From Himantopus leucocephalus (Eukaryota; Chordata; Aves; Charadriiformes; Recurvirostridae), in NCBI GenBank assembly GCA_003993805.1, contig RSEF01000003.1:83737835-83801834 (forward strand): DNA of 64,000 bases, written 5' to 3'. Below are positions 1 to 12,727 of this stretch, one piece after another. Position 1 is the first letter of the stretch. Each line of letters begins with the position of its first letter. The translations under genes were made by a program, and so were the position numbers. The notes beneath the pieces are model-generated. The model saw only the letters and a list, made by a program, of their open reading frames with translations, was not told the DNA's origin and ran no database searches.

Positions 1-3000
1 CTACCAGCTCTTAACATCATGTTCCCACTGCAGAGGATACTAATTCAACTGGTACTTCCCATTACCCCCTGAAAACTGAATTGATCTGGTACCCTGTGTT
101 TCTGTGGGTTGGTTCTGAAATCTTTCCACCAGTTCCCCAGAATAACTCTTCTCCTATGTTTCAAAACTAGAAGTTTAGCCTCCTTCCTCCCATGAACCGT
201 GCTGCTCATCTTACACAAATGTGTGATCCGATGCAGATTTCCAGTTCTTATTGTAATTCATACACTACATCAATCCTTGCACTGATTAGTCCATGAATAA
301 GATGGGTTGCTTTGTTGTATATTTCTTTATTTTGAAGTTAGCCCTGTGCAAAAGCTTCTGTGCTGTATAGAATCCAGCAACAGGGCTTAAAAACCTGATT
401 TTACTTGCAAGTTATTTTATTTACACACAAATGGTGAGGTAACAAAATGTCAGGCATCATTCACACCTGTAGGATAAAATACTGTTTATAGCCTTGTACA
501 ACCTCATACTAAAAGCCATATAATTTATTGTGCGTTTACAACGCTGTAAAGGCCATATTTGTTCTTCATATGTCATAACTCTCATTTCTTGGCTCCTGAG
601 GCTGTGAAGGGATTTATTGTGTCATCTCAAGTGTAGTTTCCCAGGAAGAATGAGCGGTTCGGGCTACTAGATTTACCATTTACATCTATCCTGTGTAGAG
701 CTGCTATACAAACTGTAATACCACATTAGGATCGATAGGATACTACAACAGGCTGCTGTTTCTATACGGTAAAAGTGACACCTGTGTCTTTTACTATAGC
801 TTTAACTTGGAAACATAAAACTTGAGGCAGATCTTGGAGTGGCCAGACCTAGACCAACAGAAATAGAGAAACGAAGCACAGGAAAGCTTCATTCAGAACT
901 ATTAACTGAGCCCTTCTTCCTGGTAGGGCAGAGCAGTTCAAAAGACCTTATTTTGACCCATATTGTTTTCATATGGTTGGGTGTTCATCTTTTCCCATTG
1001 GGATTTAAGAATTTTCTCCTGTAAGATCTTTACATTTATATCGAATATCAACTTTTTTAGTGGAATAGTGCGATTTCAAAGTTCTTAACAAGGTTACTCA
1101 CGAATAAAAACAGGACTTGGGAAATATCCTTGAGCAGAATTAGTCCTTTCTTTGTACCAGTGCCTGAATCAGGACATAAACAAGGTCTTGAAATGAGAGA
1201 ACTGTTTAAAAGGGGTTTGCTAGTGATAACAGGTTTTTGTATATAATTTATATTACGATAGGATAGGATTCATGCCATCACGATGTAGGTGTCTAAAATT
1301 TAANTGGATAACTGAATGTCCTAGAATACCCCACCTGATCTCCAGTTGTGCATGTCTCGTATCCTAGGGCATTTCAGTTGTCAGTAGTTACACATCTTTA
1401 GGTAGCTGAATGCCACCTGCAAGTCTGCAGCCTAAGAAAGTCCTCCAGATTCCCTCTGTCATCAGTGATGGAAGAGGAAAGTGTCCAAATTGTTATTTAT
1501 TTCACTGATCTTTAAAATCCATAACATCTACTGTCCTCTGGAGATACACTTGTTCATGTATCAAAGGAAGTTTAAACAACAAACTAGATTAGATACTGAA
1601 GAAAAGGCAGCTAGGTTGAGACTCAGTCTGAGATTGAGACACATGGTACTCACTTCTGCGTAACTGTACACTGGAGAGAAAGACTCAGGAATCATCTTTA
1701 CCTGCTAAAAGGATCCTTTGCGGCCATGTTGCATTCACAACTTTATAGAGGAGACTGCCAGAATAAGACTGTACTATTCCAAAGAGGAGTCCTCCCAAAC
1801 CAGGTAAGAATGATTTAAAAGTGTAGCTTAATATTTCCTCATCCCCATGTACACACATGAATGAGTATGTTATTCTCTTCAAAAAGGAATTACAGATTTT
1901 CTCTCAGAAAGCTCATCAAACTCTAAGGGCATTTTTTTCTCTCTGGTTTAGGTATTTGCTAAACAGTTGCTTATACCATAAGGATGTCACTTCGAACCTT
2001 GACAAAATACTTATAAAGCTTAGCCACATGCAGTTGCTTTCAATGAGTTTTATAATTCGGTAGCCTTTATCTCAAATAGCTGCAATGTCAAAACCAGGCA
2101 ATATTAAGTGTGAGAGATCTGGGTCTCGGATATTTGGTCCCCATTTATAAGAGGCAACTGGAAGGAAGTCACAAATCAAATGGCAGCAACGTTCAATCTT
2201 GACATGTCTGCAGGGTGCTACATGACGAGACCAGAGCATTAGGACTACTGAAGTTTTTATTTTAATGGTACACAAAATGTTCTAGTTTTGCCTCTACAAG
2301 GCAACTGGGAGAAGAGTTTACAGGTGGTGACGAGCTTATAAATGCATAGTGCATTAGAAATATCACAATTAATTCAATAAATGTTTTTTATGAAGTGCTT
2401 TCTGAAGCAACTGCTAAATTAAATGGGCCCCAGAAGTGCAGTAGAGTTAGCAATGTCATTTATAACTGAAAGGAGGAATGTAAATCTTGTAGCAGTTTAC
2501 AGATGTTTTTATTTAATATCTGTAATCCAAAAGATCTGACAAGATGAGGCCACCCTAGTGTTCTTCGATGGCAAAGCCCTGAGGGCTTCTACACTTTGCA
2601 ACAAGTAGGAAATCCTTATTAATCCCTTTAGCATTTGTTGTAATGACATTAATCGTGATGAACTCTTCCAGTATTAATTCGGATGTCATATATAATTCCA
2701 AAAGAATCCCACTGAAATTTGAACAGAACAAACCTCATCTCATTGGAGTAGGAATCTCATTTTACTGAGAAAAATAATCACAGCTCCTTTTTAAAACCTA
2801 GCCAAGTTAAGTGAATCTGTTAGCCCTTGGAATAGCATTGTTTTTATTCAGTTTATTTGTGGCAGACACATTTATGTGGGCCATATTTTGCCATGCAATT
2901 CATCATCTGTTAATGGATTTAAAGAAATAAAGTGTCTGAGCAGTTAATCACTGACTTGAACTTGTTATTCTATATACCAGACTTTATGTCATTATGCATT

Positions 3001-5500
3001 ATGTTTACTGCATGTGTAATATGTCTAATGCACTCTCGAAAACAATTCCATAAAGCATGTTTACACTGTTGCATCTCTGCACAAGGGTAGTTCAAGTCTG
3101 GTTTTGAGGAGAACTCTGCAGAACATTAGGGCTAACTCCCATTTTCTGTTGTGCTTTTTTTTTTCAAAACATGCTAAAGAAACATTCCCATGTATTCCTT
3201 ATACACAAACATTATATACCTCTAGTGTACTTATAGCAAAGAGTTCAAAAGTGCGATTCAGATGCTTTAAATTAAATACACAACAGGATCACACCCTCGT
3301 AAAATACAGTAGTGAGTAATCGTGCTGTACGTGAGCACCACCGATTAGTAAGAGGTTCAGTCTATACCCTGCTTGGTTAGCATTTGAGCTAACAATGGCT
3401 AGAGGTGAGAGAAGTAGGTAATACATCCCTTGGTTTCTGTTTAGTCAATAGCTGGCAGCTTTGCTGAGGAAAGAGTACCATGGCAGCCAACAAGAGCAAT
3501 GAGTCTTGCTCTGGAGAATAGGAGCTCTTCAGTGAGGAAGAAACAAGGGAAGATTTGTTCCTCCTCAACTTAACACTCAGGGCAGAATAAAGCTTTTATG
3601 GAATGGTGTTGAACTGCTGGCCTCAAATCAAAGCATTTTCATTTGCTTCAGTAGATGCAGATCAGATCACCAATTGGGTATAGAGACTGGAGTAGATCAG
3701 AACTCTTTCTTGAAAGACAAAATTACTAAAATGTATTTGTTTTCTGTAACCTAAGAGCATGTATTTTGCTATTTGAAAATAACACTTAAAGGGTCCTGAA
3801 TGTTTCAGCAGGACATTTAACTTAAAATTACTTTCTATTGATACAACAAGAAAAGAATGTTAAGCTAATGATTAGGTTCAATGGGATTTCCACTCTACTG
3901 TAAATTTTACTTGTAATCTTGAGCAAAAAATTTATGACTACATGCTTTGATATATTTCATACATTAGAGTGCAGAGCATAAGGGTTTATTGCTTGGGCGT
4001 GTGACTGTTGTAGGCAAGAAGGTCCCCATATATAACAACAATGGAATGGCTCTTTGGAAACTAACTAAATGAGGTTGCAAAGAAAGCCAGGAACAAAATG
4101 CATTAAAAAGAGGTGGGAATTATGCATATAAGTAGTGACCTGTTCACATTCAGGTTCTCCGGCAAGAAAGTAATCTCTGTACTTCAGTACCTTCTGACAT
4201 GATCCTATGCAGACATTAGGTGAATAAGTCTTCTCTTCCTGTCTCAAAAAAAGAGGACAGACAGACATATACCATAATACTCAGGGAAGCATTCTCACTT
4301 GAGAGATAAGAATTAGAGCATTGTTCTGGGGCATAGAGAGCTCAGATTTGTATTCCTGCTCTGCTTGCTTCAGCACAAGAAAGGGCTGCTCTTCCTTGGG
4401 CAAGGAAAGTAGACCACACACGAATGTAGTGCACCGTCTTCTGTGAATTACTGCCAAGCTCCCCGGAAAGAACTGTTCTATTTTGCATCCAAAAATTAAG
4501 AATTCTTTGGGTCAGCAGAAAAGTTTGATTATATAGGCCTCTGCTTAATATACTACGTGGGATAAGGGAAAATGAGGTCCATGCTGCTGCTGCTTCGTTA
4601 ATTTTACAAAGTGTACAACCTCCTATAGAAGAAGACAGAGAGAAACATGCACATGCACATTCCATAATTACCGGGCAGGCCCAATGCTTGTGCCCTGAGA
4701 GACTCACTTGCTTCCTTTAAACCAAGGTCAGAAAATCAGCCCTGCTCCTGAATTTCAGGCAAGCAGTTACCTCCTGTTTGTATAAGGTGTGCAGGTATAC
4801 ATTTAATTTCACATTTCAAGGTTTCAGGTTTGCTGCATTTGCTAGTCTGGAGGTCCAGAAAGTCCCATTTTTGAGATACCACAGACTACTCTTACCTCTG
4901 TATTATTAGAGGTATGTGATCATCAAATTTCCTTGGTTTGTCTTATTTTTAACAGATTAAAGGGTTCTTGTGTCTGACTTCCAAGAACTCCATCTCTTTC
5001 CTAAACGCTTTACTGGAGGTCGAGTACTGTTTTCAAATTCATGAAATGTACAAATTCTAGGAAGCCTGGAGAGAGAAATCAAACATAGCATATGTCCCCA
5101 GATCATAACAATTTAACTGCAAGATGGTTACTGTAACTTTGACCACATGAGAGAAAACTGATGAAGCTCTCTTACTCTATCTTTCATCCTGTGTAACATA
5201 TGCCTACTGTCACTGACATTTGCGACTCACTTTACCATTACTATTTAAGGCAACTAAAATTATTTCTTAAGATTTTTATATGTGAAAGTTGCCTCATTCC
5301 CTGGCACCCTCTACTGCTTACTGGAAGTTCCCACACAAATAGCCAAAGAGATCCCTCAACAACATGAATTTTTCACCTCTCCCTTCCCTCTTGTCAGTCA
5401 CACAGCCTACCTCATCCACTTCTCCCATAGTGTCCAGGGACTGCATGTAACTGTAATGTTTGTTTGCTTTTTATTTCCTGTTTTGCAGAGCCACTTAATC
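1..5500. other. Non-coding stretch, no supported gene
   Basis: AT-rich, CpG-poor unique sequence. Open frames here are at most about 120 codons, low in complexity, and lack convincing splice signals or recognisable domains. A single undetermined base lies at 1304; unlike other single Ns in the window, its flanks do not repeat each other. No clear CR1, LTR or SINE signature was seen. Most likely intergenic or intronic. Confidence 0.6.
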
Positions 5501-5506
5501 TTCTCA

Positions 5507-5612
5507 GGGAAAAAAAATAAAACAAAACAAAACAAAAAAACAAACCAAAACAAAACCCTAACAAGCCCAAAACAACCTCCCCTCAAAGAAAAAAAAAAAA
5601 AGAGAAAAAAAA
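5507..5612. repeat. A-rich low-complexity tract, AAAAC-like
   Basis: About 100 bases made mostly of A with interspersed C, including several AAAAC units, then pure A runs broken by G. It could be a simple repeat or an old retroposon tail. No recognisable element body was found just upstream. The lysine-rich open frame running into it is an artefact of composition. Confidence 0.8.
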
Positions 5613-5639
5613 AGCTTTCAGTGAAGTAGCCTTCCCTCC

Positions 5640-6574
5640 TTCATGTCAGAGGAAAACAATCAATTGGTATAATAAATAATGACAGAATCTTTCAGCCCTA
5701 AGAGACCACCCTTTTCTATACAACCAGATATGACATGAAACCACGGGTGAAATAATCTTAAATTTGAATCACTAGACCTACTTTGCACTCATACATCTAA
5801 TATTATGGTTTCTCAAGTGAACTAGTGGATTTTAGAGCATTAGGAATAAAATATGTGTAAGCATATGGGGTTTCAAGGGCAGGTACAAGCTGACTTTGCA
5901 GTTCCCTCTATGCAGGTACTCACACAGATTTGGACCAGGCATCTAATGATAGCAGAGCGAAAAGTTTTCTGCAGTGACTTACTTCGTATCACCAAAAGAG
6001 TACACTGACACAGACTTCCCAGGCTCTGGGAACCCTGTTGAAATCTCTTCTGTCCCTCCACAAAAACTTCTTACCCAGGCTTTGTCTCATGCCTTCGCCT
6101 GTGTCCTGTCCTCTCGCCTTATGTAAGCCTTCACGTTTTATCTTTCTTTGCTCCTTTTGTCTATCAAACTCCAAACTTTCTGGTATGGAAAGCTCCAGAT
6201 CAAACACTTAATGCAATGCTATCTTTAGGCAACTTAACATGTAAAGAAATACTCTGGATGATAGTGCTTCAAATCCCAACTGTAAAATATAACCTTTCAA
6301 GGATTTGGATGTTTTAAGAAAAATTGCAGAGGCTACTATGCTTTCAGTCTGTCTGATTTATTAGGAAGGATTTTTCCAATGCCTTTTTTCAATAGTTGGG
6401 CAGTCTGGTACTCAGGAGTGCTGGCAGACAGAAAAGAGGGCTGCTAATGCCGAATCACCACTGATATCCTGTGCTACACTGGGGTGTCATTTAAGCGCTC
6501 GCCTCAGTTTTCAGATGCCCACTACTCAGTACTTATGCCCTGATTTACAAAACCATTGAGCTCCCACAGTTTCT
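5640..6574. other. Non-coding stretch, nothing recognised
   Basis: Unique AT-rich sequence. Two short overlapping minus-strand open frames near 5873-6207 show no family resemblance. No repeat signature seen. Confidence 0.55.
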
Positions 6575-6790
6575 TCTGACTTCTCATTGTTAATGGCAGT
6601 AGCAGCAATGCATTATGAATCACTTCACAATCATTAGATGAAAAGCTCTTCGGAGCCTACTTCTCATTTGCACTAAGAGCCTTTACATTGCTCTGGAAGC
6701 ATGAGGAAGATTTAATGTGGGTGTAAATGACATTTTTACTTACCTGCAAATCTCTTTTCTGTTATCAGTGTCTTGGATAAATGAAAAATA
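6575..6790. promoter_or_regulatory. Possible conserved non-coding element
   Basis: This block has the even, repeat-free texture typical of vertebrate conserved non-coding elements, with homeodomain-like and octamer-like words such as GCATTATGAATC and TTTGCAC. It contains no sustained open frame. Conservation cannot be measured from one sequence, so this is an inference from texture alone. The alternative is ordinary unique DNA. Confidence 0.2.
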
Positions 6791-6993
6791 TTTTTACATG
6801 TAGAATAACACTTCTTTTTATTAGTACACAGCGTTCTTTGTGTAATTACATTATTCCCATTGAATAACCTTTCTCAGTTCATTTCTTGCTTGTGGAAAAA
6901 GCCTGTGATAATCATGGATCATAGGCACAATGATACTTTGTCCTGATCCAATATCGGGGAGGTTCTGTTACCATCCCAAGAGATGAGATTAAG

Positions 6994-7093
6994 NNNNNNN
7001 NNNNNNNNNNNNNNNNNNNNNNNNNNNNNNNNNNNNNNNNNNNNNNNNNNNNNNNNNNNNNNNNNNNNNNNNNNNNNNNNNNNNNNNNNNNNN
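6994..7093. other. Assembly gap, 100 N
   Basis: Exactly 100 undetermined bases, the conventional placeholder for a gap of unknown size. The flanks show no recognised repeat, so the missing length and content are unknown. The open frame that appears to span it has no value. Confidence 0.98.
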
Positions 7094-9253
7094 TACAATG
7101 AAGCTCAGCAGTATCCTCAGCTTCTGCCTACTACTCATGTCTTTCTGTTGCATCTCTGCCATCTGTTATGTTAGTCATGCAGTCAGTTCTTTAAAACAGC
7201 TACTTCACCTACGGAGGTAAAAAGGTGAAAGAGTCCTATATGGAAAAGAAGTATTTTGACCCAAGAGCTGCTATAGCCAAACAAGTAACTCAGTGCAGAA
7301 TAGGTAACTTAAGTCAAGAAGTGCCTTTGGACCTTCAGTTCTTCATGCTGGAGACTACCCAATGGAAGTCAAACGTTGCTTTTGAGGAAAGTAGCCAGAT
7401 ATAGCTGCTATCCATGGACAGAGGTACAGGGTCAACAGAGAGCTTACAGAAACCTTAGCTGTCATCCCTTTACTTGGTCTACCAGCCAAAGAGAAGGTGC
7501 CTAAGGAAGAGCCTCCTTCTTGCTGATTTAAGGTTTCAGGTTTGTTCTGATTTAGCAGTAAACTGCAGCACTAGTAGCGCATGGTGTATCTATGTTAAGA
7601 AGATTTTGTCTGTGAGCCCGTGGCAGTTACTGTTTCCTTTTTTTCCCTATCAAGCTATAGTTTCCATTTCCTCAAGCTCACCCAAAGCTGCAATTAAGCC
7701 AGCATATATAATTTTACATGTATGTATAGCATGCCTGAACTCAGTAAAAGGACATGTGGGTCAGTTTTAGCTTCAGTATCAAATATATGCTAATTGATAC
7801 AAGTTTGAGAATGAAAGTCCATTTTTCAATTTTTACTTTTGGCCTTCTTTTTCCTTCAGACCCACAGGCTGAGAGATACCCTCTAACCCAGGAGTGAACA
7901 TTATGCAACATGCAACACGGTCATGATGATGTTTATGCAAATAGTAAAAGTATGAGGTGCCAGAAAGAAGTATGAGGAGACATGAAGAGATAAGAAAAGG
8001 ACAAAGGCTCACTCTGTTTCAGTTCATGCTCATTGCGTACACCAGAAATCTTTTGTTTTCTGCTTTTGAGATTTCTCTCAAGGTGAATATATACTAGTGA
8101 ACGAGAAAGCAATTAATACTATTAAATAGTAATAAACAATAGCAAAGCAGAAGATTATGAAAATTAGCTATATTTTAGTTCTCTAAGAAACAACTGCAGA
8201 AATAGAACAGGGTAAGTCCATCACTTGTTTCCATGTGGGAAACTTGCCAGCCAACATGCCTATGACTAAAACTTATCTTTTTTAGTGCACCATAATGTTA
8301 GTGCAATGCTTTACCAGAGAGGCAGAAAAAAATAAATCTATTTTTGATTTATTTAGTTAAAGGCCATATTTAATGTACCTCTCCCTCTAGTGATAACTTC
8401 CTCCATCTAATACAGATACCTTATTTTTATTATCTTCTTTTATTGCTAAGATAAGCACCAGAATGTCCACTGACTAAAACTGACCATGTGAACTCTCACC
8501 CGCTGTATTTCTCAATTAATTTTGCTGCTGGTAAAATGTACTTTAATCCTTCTCTTTCCTCAGCCAGTAGTTCCTCATTTTTCTCCATATCCATATTTTC
8601 TCCATATATTTTTCTCCGTGGCTCTTCCACGGTTCTTCTTCTCATGGAAAGTAAACAAAAATTCATTGATTTATGAAGGAGAGGATACAATAGTCTTTGC
8701 ATGCATTAGCGGCAGCTACTCAGACAAATACAACTCTTCCTTTTGTAATACCCAAGTTCTCTCTTTTAAAATCTTAGGTGGCAGCAAAAACATGAGCTAC
8801 TATTTTTATTTCTGAATATTTGGGAGGTACTCATGCACTACAGTGCTGAGAACGACTTAAGTACCTAGGCATAGAGGTGATCCCATCACCCTCTTCAACA
8901 ATTCAAGCCTCTCTCCCATTGGCTAATAACACCGGTTAAGTACAGTACATGAAAATGAGATTTATTATTTTCTCTGTGTTCATGATTAAAGTAGTAGGAT
9001 ATTTTTTTCCGAAGACCGTTAGTTGTATCCTTTTGCCTGCAAGTCACCCCTCTAAGGCAATTACCTATTGACATATAAGCCTAAATCCTAAACATACCTT
9101 CTATTCATAGCCTTTGTGACCCTCCCCATAGCCTGCAGACTGCTGCCACGTATTAAGAGACTGAGTCTGAACAGAGTAAATAAGTAAGTTCCTCTATCCT
9201 TTATCTCCTGTACAGTTATGTTTTTCTCTCTGTTGAAAGGCCTCCATTACATC
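7094..9253. other. Non-coding stretch, nothing recognised
   Basis: Unique AT-rich sequence. Overlapping short frames on both strands around 8488-8815 are composition-driven. No interspersed repeat or splice-supported exon was found. Confidence 0.55.
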
Positions 9254-9395
9254 TCAAAGCTGCATGCCTCATCCATCTCAAAAGGATTCCTCTTTCTTTA
9301 AGAAGGTTGATCAAATACCTAGGTGATCTGTTTTCTTTTTTTAATTTTTGCATTTTTTTTTTTTAATAAAATGCTTATGTACAGATTTTACTGGG
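9254..9395. repeat. First copy of 142-bp direct duplication
   Basis: This segment is repeated almost exactly at 9397-9538, with a single N at 9396 between the copies. Differences are confined to poly-T run lengths and one C in the first copy's T tract. A one-base N joining two near-identical sequences is the signature of contig ends that overlap but were not merged. It is more likely a false duplication in the assembly than a biological tandem repeat. Confidence 0.9.
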
Positions 9396-9396
9396 N

Positions 9397-9538
9397 TCAA
9401 AGCTGCATGCCTCATCCATCTCAAAAGGATTCCTCTTTCTTTAAGAAGGTTGATCAAATACCTAGGTGATCTGTTTTTTTTTTTAATTTTTGCATTTTTT
9501 TTTTTTTAATAAAATGCTTATGTACAGATTTTACTGGG
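9397..9538. repeat. Second copy of 142-bp direct duplication
   Basis: Near-identical to 9254-9395. Both copies start TCAAAGCTGCATGCC and end GATTTTACTGGG. The T tracts vary in length, as expected of sequencing error or allelic difference in homopolymers. The true locus probably has one copy. Confidence 0.9.
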
Positions 9539-9539
9539 T

Positions 9540-11222
9540 TTTTTTCTGGAAAATAAATTACACAGGACCACGAAGTATATGGGAAAAAGAAAGGTAAAAA
9601 CCAAACAGGTTTTAAAGACACAACCTAGCATCCCTCTTAAGTGAAAAAATGTCTCGAAGGAACTACTGATGTTCTCACAACTGGATAAAAACTGAGGATG
9701 TTTAAGAAAGAAGAAAAGCTCTGAAATACTGCAGGAAGTACTCATCTTCTCTAGATCTCCTCTTGATCTTCTGTACAGCAACTGCTGATATTTTCTCACA
9801 GTTTTGAACAGGATCCAAAGGATGGTATTAATCTGAGGGAGATGGGACAGCAGCATTTCTACAGAAGAACTGGAATTATTGGCTCAAAAATTGCTAACTC
9901 TCGCATGAATTAAAAAAAAAATAAATGTTCCCAATAGCATTTTAGACAAAATGTTTAAAAGATGAACGAATATGCACGACGTTTCAGAGGAAAAGGCTGA
10001 GCTAGCAAACACTAGCATACACTGCTTCACAGTAAATGGGTTCCAGAGACTGCTGTGCTTTTTGCATTCATTCAGTGACAGATCAGTCTAGGAGAATGGT
10101 AGCATCTGGATGAGGGCAGATGGCTAAACTGTCAAATAATGACATTTTACAAAATTTCAGCAGTCTAAGCGCAATATGGTTCCAATCCCAAAGGCAGACA
10201 GGTAAACAATGGTGCAGAAGTTGTATCACTAGCATATAAGATTATTGATTATAATTATTCTAGGGGAAAGAATTCTTCTCAGAAGATTAGCCTGACAGGA
10301 AGATTGAGAGCTCTTTCAAAAAGAATTAGGTGACTGTTCTCTGGTTTTGTTCAGGCATCTATTTTGCTACATTTTCACCTCAGAAGAGTTTGTTGTGACG
10401 AGCTAAGATAAAATGCAATTTCTGAAGGTAAAGATGTTCAAATCCACCATTTCTCTGTGATTCATCTTTCACTGCAAAAATTTGCATTGGGTAACAGAAA
10501 TTCACCACTGAGTCAGGGATAGCTGCTAAGAGAAGTCCTTACAACATGAATGCACTTGGAAGCCAAACAAATCTTATCATCTACATATTTCAGAGGAGGA
10601 AATTAATCCTTGAAGATATAAGAAAATAGTAGTTGATTCCATAAACTTGCATAAAGACAAAATTTAGAGTTTTGAATAGTCATTCCTAAACCTATATAAA
10701 AACAAGCTTCTGCAAAGAACAAGGAGAAAACTTTTTTTTTTTTGTGGCGACTGGAATTTGTTTTGGAAGAGAAGTCACAAAACAGACAAGTTAAGAGAGA
10801 CTACTTCCACTTTAACTAAGAATTTCTATTTCTCTTGTGCAGCAGGCACAGCAAGGTACCTTAGCGATGAAAAGTGAACCGTAACCTACAGTTCACACTG
10901 TCGTTCTTGAAGAGAAAGTGGAGAGTCCTAGCTGAAAGTTTTACATCTGTCAATAACCACTGATACGATCATCTGTGCAGTTACTTGAGTGATGGTGGAG
11001 CCTTACAGAACTGACTGAGGGGTTCTTCTTTTTCTTTGGTCCCTGCTCCTGGTGTTAAAGTGCAGTTGCTCCCCAGCCCTGTATACACTGGTATGCATAG
11101 CTTTGTAGACTGCCAGTCTGCCACTTGCCCTGTTAAACTTACAACTACCATGCTTATATAAGAACCTTCCCAGAGAATGGGCACATAGACCTGTGAAAAA
11201 CAGATAGGCAGACAGACAGGCC
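9540..11222. other. Non-coding stretch, nothing recognised
   Basis: Unique AT-rich sequence without recognised repeat or gene. A single N lies at 11223, flanked on both sides by CAGGCC, so it may be another unmerged overlap of only six bases. Confidence 0.5.
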
Positions 11223-11233
11223 NCAGGCCTATC

Positions 11234-11268
11234 AAAAAAAAAAAAAAAAAAAAAAAAAGACCTATTCT
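11234..11268. repeat. Poly-A tract
   Basis: A run of 35 A follows shortly after the ambiguous base at 11223. No retroposon body could be recognised upstream, so it may be a simple homopolymer. It probably caused the local assembly uncertainty. Confidence 0.9.
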
Positions 11269-11344
11269 GCTGGAAATATTAATAATATTAAAAATATAAA
11301 GTTTTCATCTGCTTTTCATTAAACTCATATATATAAATTTCTGT

Positions 11345-11770
11345 GCTTTACAGTGCTTGACAGATGTGATAAAATTACATGGATGGTGTGAATTAGCTGA
11401 AGTTCAATCTAAATAAAACCAAAGTAATACTGATTGGCAAGGGGAAGACTTCAAAAGAGTAAATGAAGGAGTAAGGGAACCTGTTTTTTTAAAATTGTAT
11501 ATTATTGCTGGTATGGTTCTTAATGTGCATTTCATATTAGATTCACATTTTGTTCTGAGTTCGTACTTGGCAACAGTAACTCAGAAGCTATTACTATTCC
11601 TCTCAGATGCTTCTTTTACCATTTTTATTGACACAGTGATAATATTGAGGATCTCTTTGAGAGAGTTTATTCTGCTTGGATATATCACAGTCATATCCAT
11701 AGCCTTACCATCTGCAGAACAGAATAATCTAACCTTGGTGTGTGTTGACCACTATAGCTGAATGATGTCT
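11345..11770 (+). pseudogene. Old L3/CR1-like LINE reverse-transcriptase tail
   Basis: Seen: after correcting for one frame slip and a stop, 11398 onward reads LKFNLNKTKVILIGKGK. This matches the conserved L2/L3/CR1 reverse-transcriptase C-terminal pattern 'LKLNPDKTEVxLxG'. About 100 bases further, the frame at 11495-11761 gives LDSHFVLSSYLATVTQKLLL, resembling the family's next block (LGVxLDsxLsxxxxIxxVxxxAxxxL). Known: these lie near the end of the single long ORF of CR1-clade elements. Inferred: a decayed, inactive plus-strand LINE copy, old enough to have lost its frame. Assignment between L3, L2 and old CR1 is open. Confidence 0.6.
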
Positions 11771-12020
11771 ATGCGTGTATCAATGCATATGCTATTAATT
11801 TTGCAATAGTTTAGAGCCAGAGAGCTAGTTGTGAATTAAGCAACATTACAGAGTGCAGAATCTCTTTTTTCTCCATAGTTATAGTCTCACTCTTGACACA
11901 TGGAATAAAACTTCCAATGTTAAAGCCAGAGTTTTCTCCAGAAAACCTTACTCCTTTGGAATTTTGCTTTCCCAGTAGAATCGTTATTGCCTAAAATGGA
12001 ACTTTAACTTTCCAGTTTAC

Positions 12021-12383
12021 TTTGATAGCAGGGATTCCCAGAGGGCAGATGGTATAGGTTGCATAACTCTGCCTCAGCTGCGTATAGTGGAGCGAAATCA
12101 CAGATTCTCTTTCTTGCAAAGGAGAATCATTGCTAACTTTCAGGTACACAAATTCAGATTTAGCTATGTGTAAATGATTCATTTGATAAGAGTTAATTGT
12201 TTTTTCAAAAGAACCAGAGTAAGATTCTACAGCATATATCCAGCTGGTTTTACTCATATTAACAAGAAGTCGTTTGGTGTGCATAATATTTATGGCATCT
12301 AGTACGTGCTTCTTAACTGTGACAGTAAGGACAGCAGAATCTGGTTTATACCGTATCATGGATTTTGAGAAGAGTTGTATTGG
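12021..12383 (-). CDS. Possible coding exon, unidentified protein
   Basis: On the minus strand a frame stays open for over 120 codons, beginning in-frame just after a stop at 12384-12386 and with an ATG at 12359. Its composition is varied and protein-like (for example PDSAVLTVTVKKHV near the start and SVISLHYTQLRQSY towards the end), not low complexity. The upstream bases GGCTTTTCCATGAGTAG could act as a weak acceptor, and AAA|GTAAAC at 12021/12020 as a donor. The frame would close 11 codons after this donor if not spliced. I do not recognise a family. It could be an exon, a decayed pseudogene exon, or chance, since the AT-rich background makes a frame this long uncommon but not impossible. 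Confidence 0.25.
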
Positions 12384-12727
12384 CTACTCATGGAAAAGCC
12401 ATGAATACTGTTGTTGGACATGTTCATAGTGTGTTTGTTCTCATAAAGAATTTTATTATTGATTACAGAATCTTCTGCTCTCCTGTGGTCAGTGTTAAAA
12501 TTTTAAAACCATCATCCCAAGACTAAGTTCAGAAGTAGCATTGATCATGGTTTATATGCTCTGTGTGTGATCACACTCATAAGATAAAGTTACAGCCTGT
12601 TACACGTTTTACTGATCTTCTTAGTCTAAAATCTCTATATTTTATTCCTTATTTCTAAATTAATTGGCAACATCCACTTAGGCAAGATAAATAAGCTATT
12701 TCTTTCATATAAGCTGAAAGAAAATAA

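Noticed and set aside
4342..4707. 121-codon minus-strand frame
   Set aside because: Composition and lack of any motif fit chance. No splice or promoter signal was found.
6983..7174. Open frame crossing the 100-N gap
   Set aside because: More than half of the frame is undetermined bases, so it is an artefact. The same applies to frames over 31021-31120 and 61365-61464.
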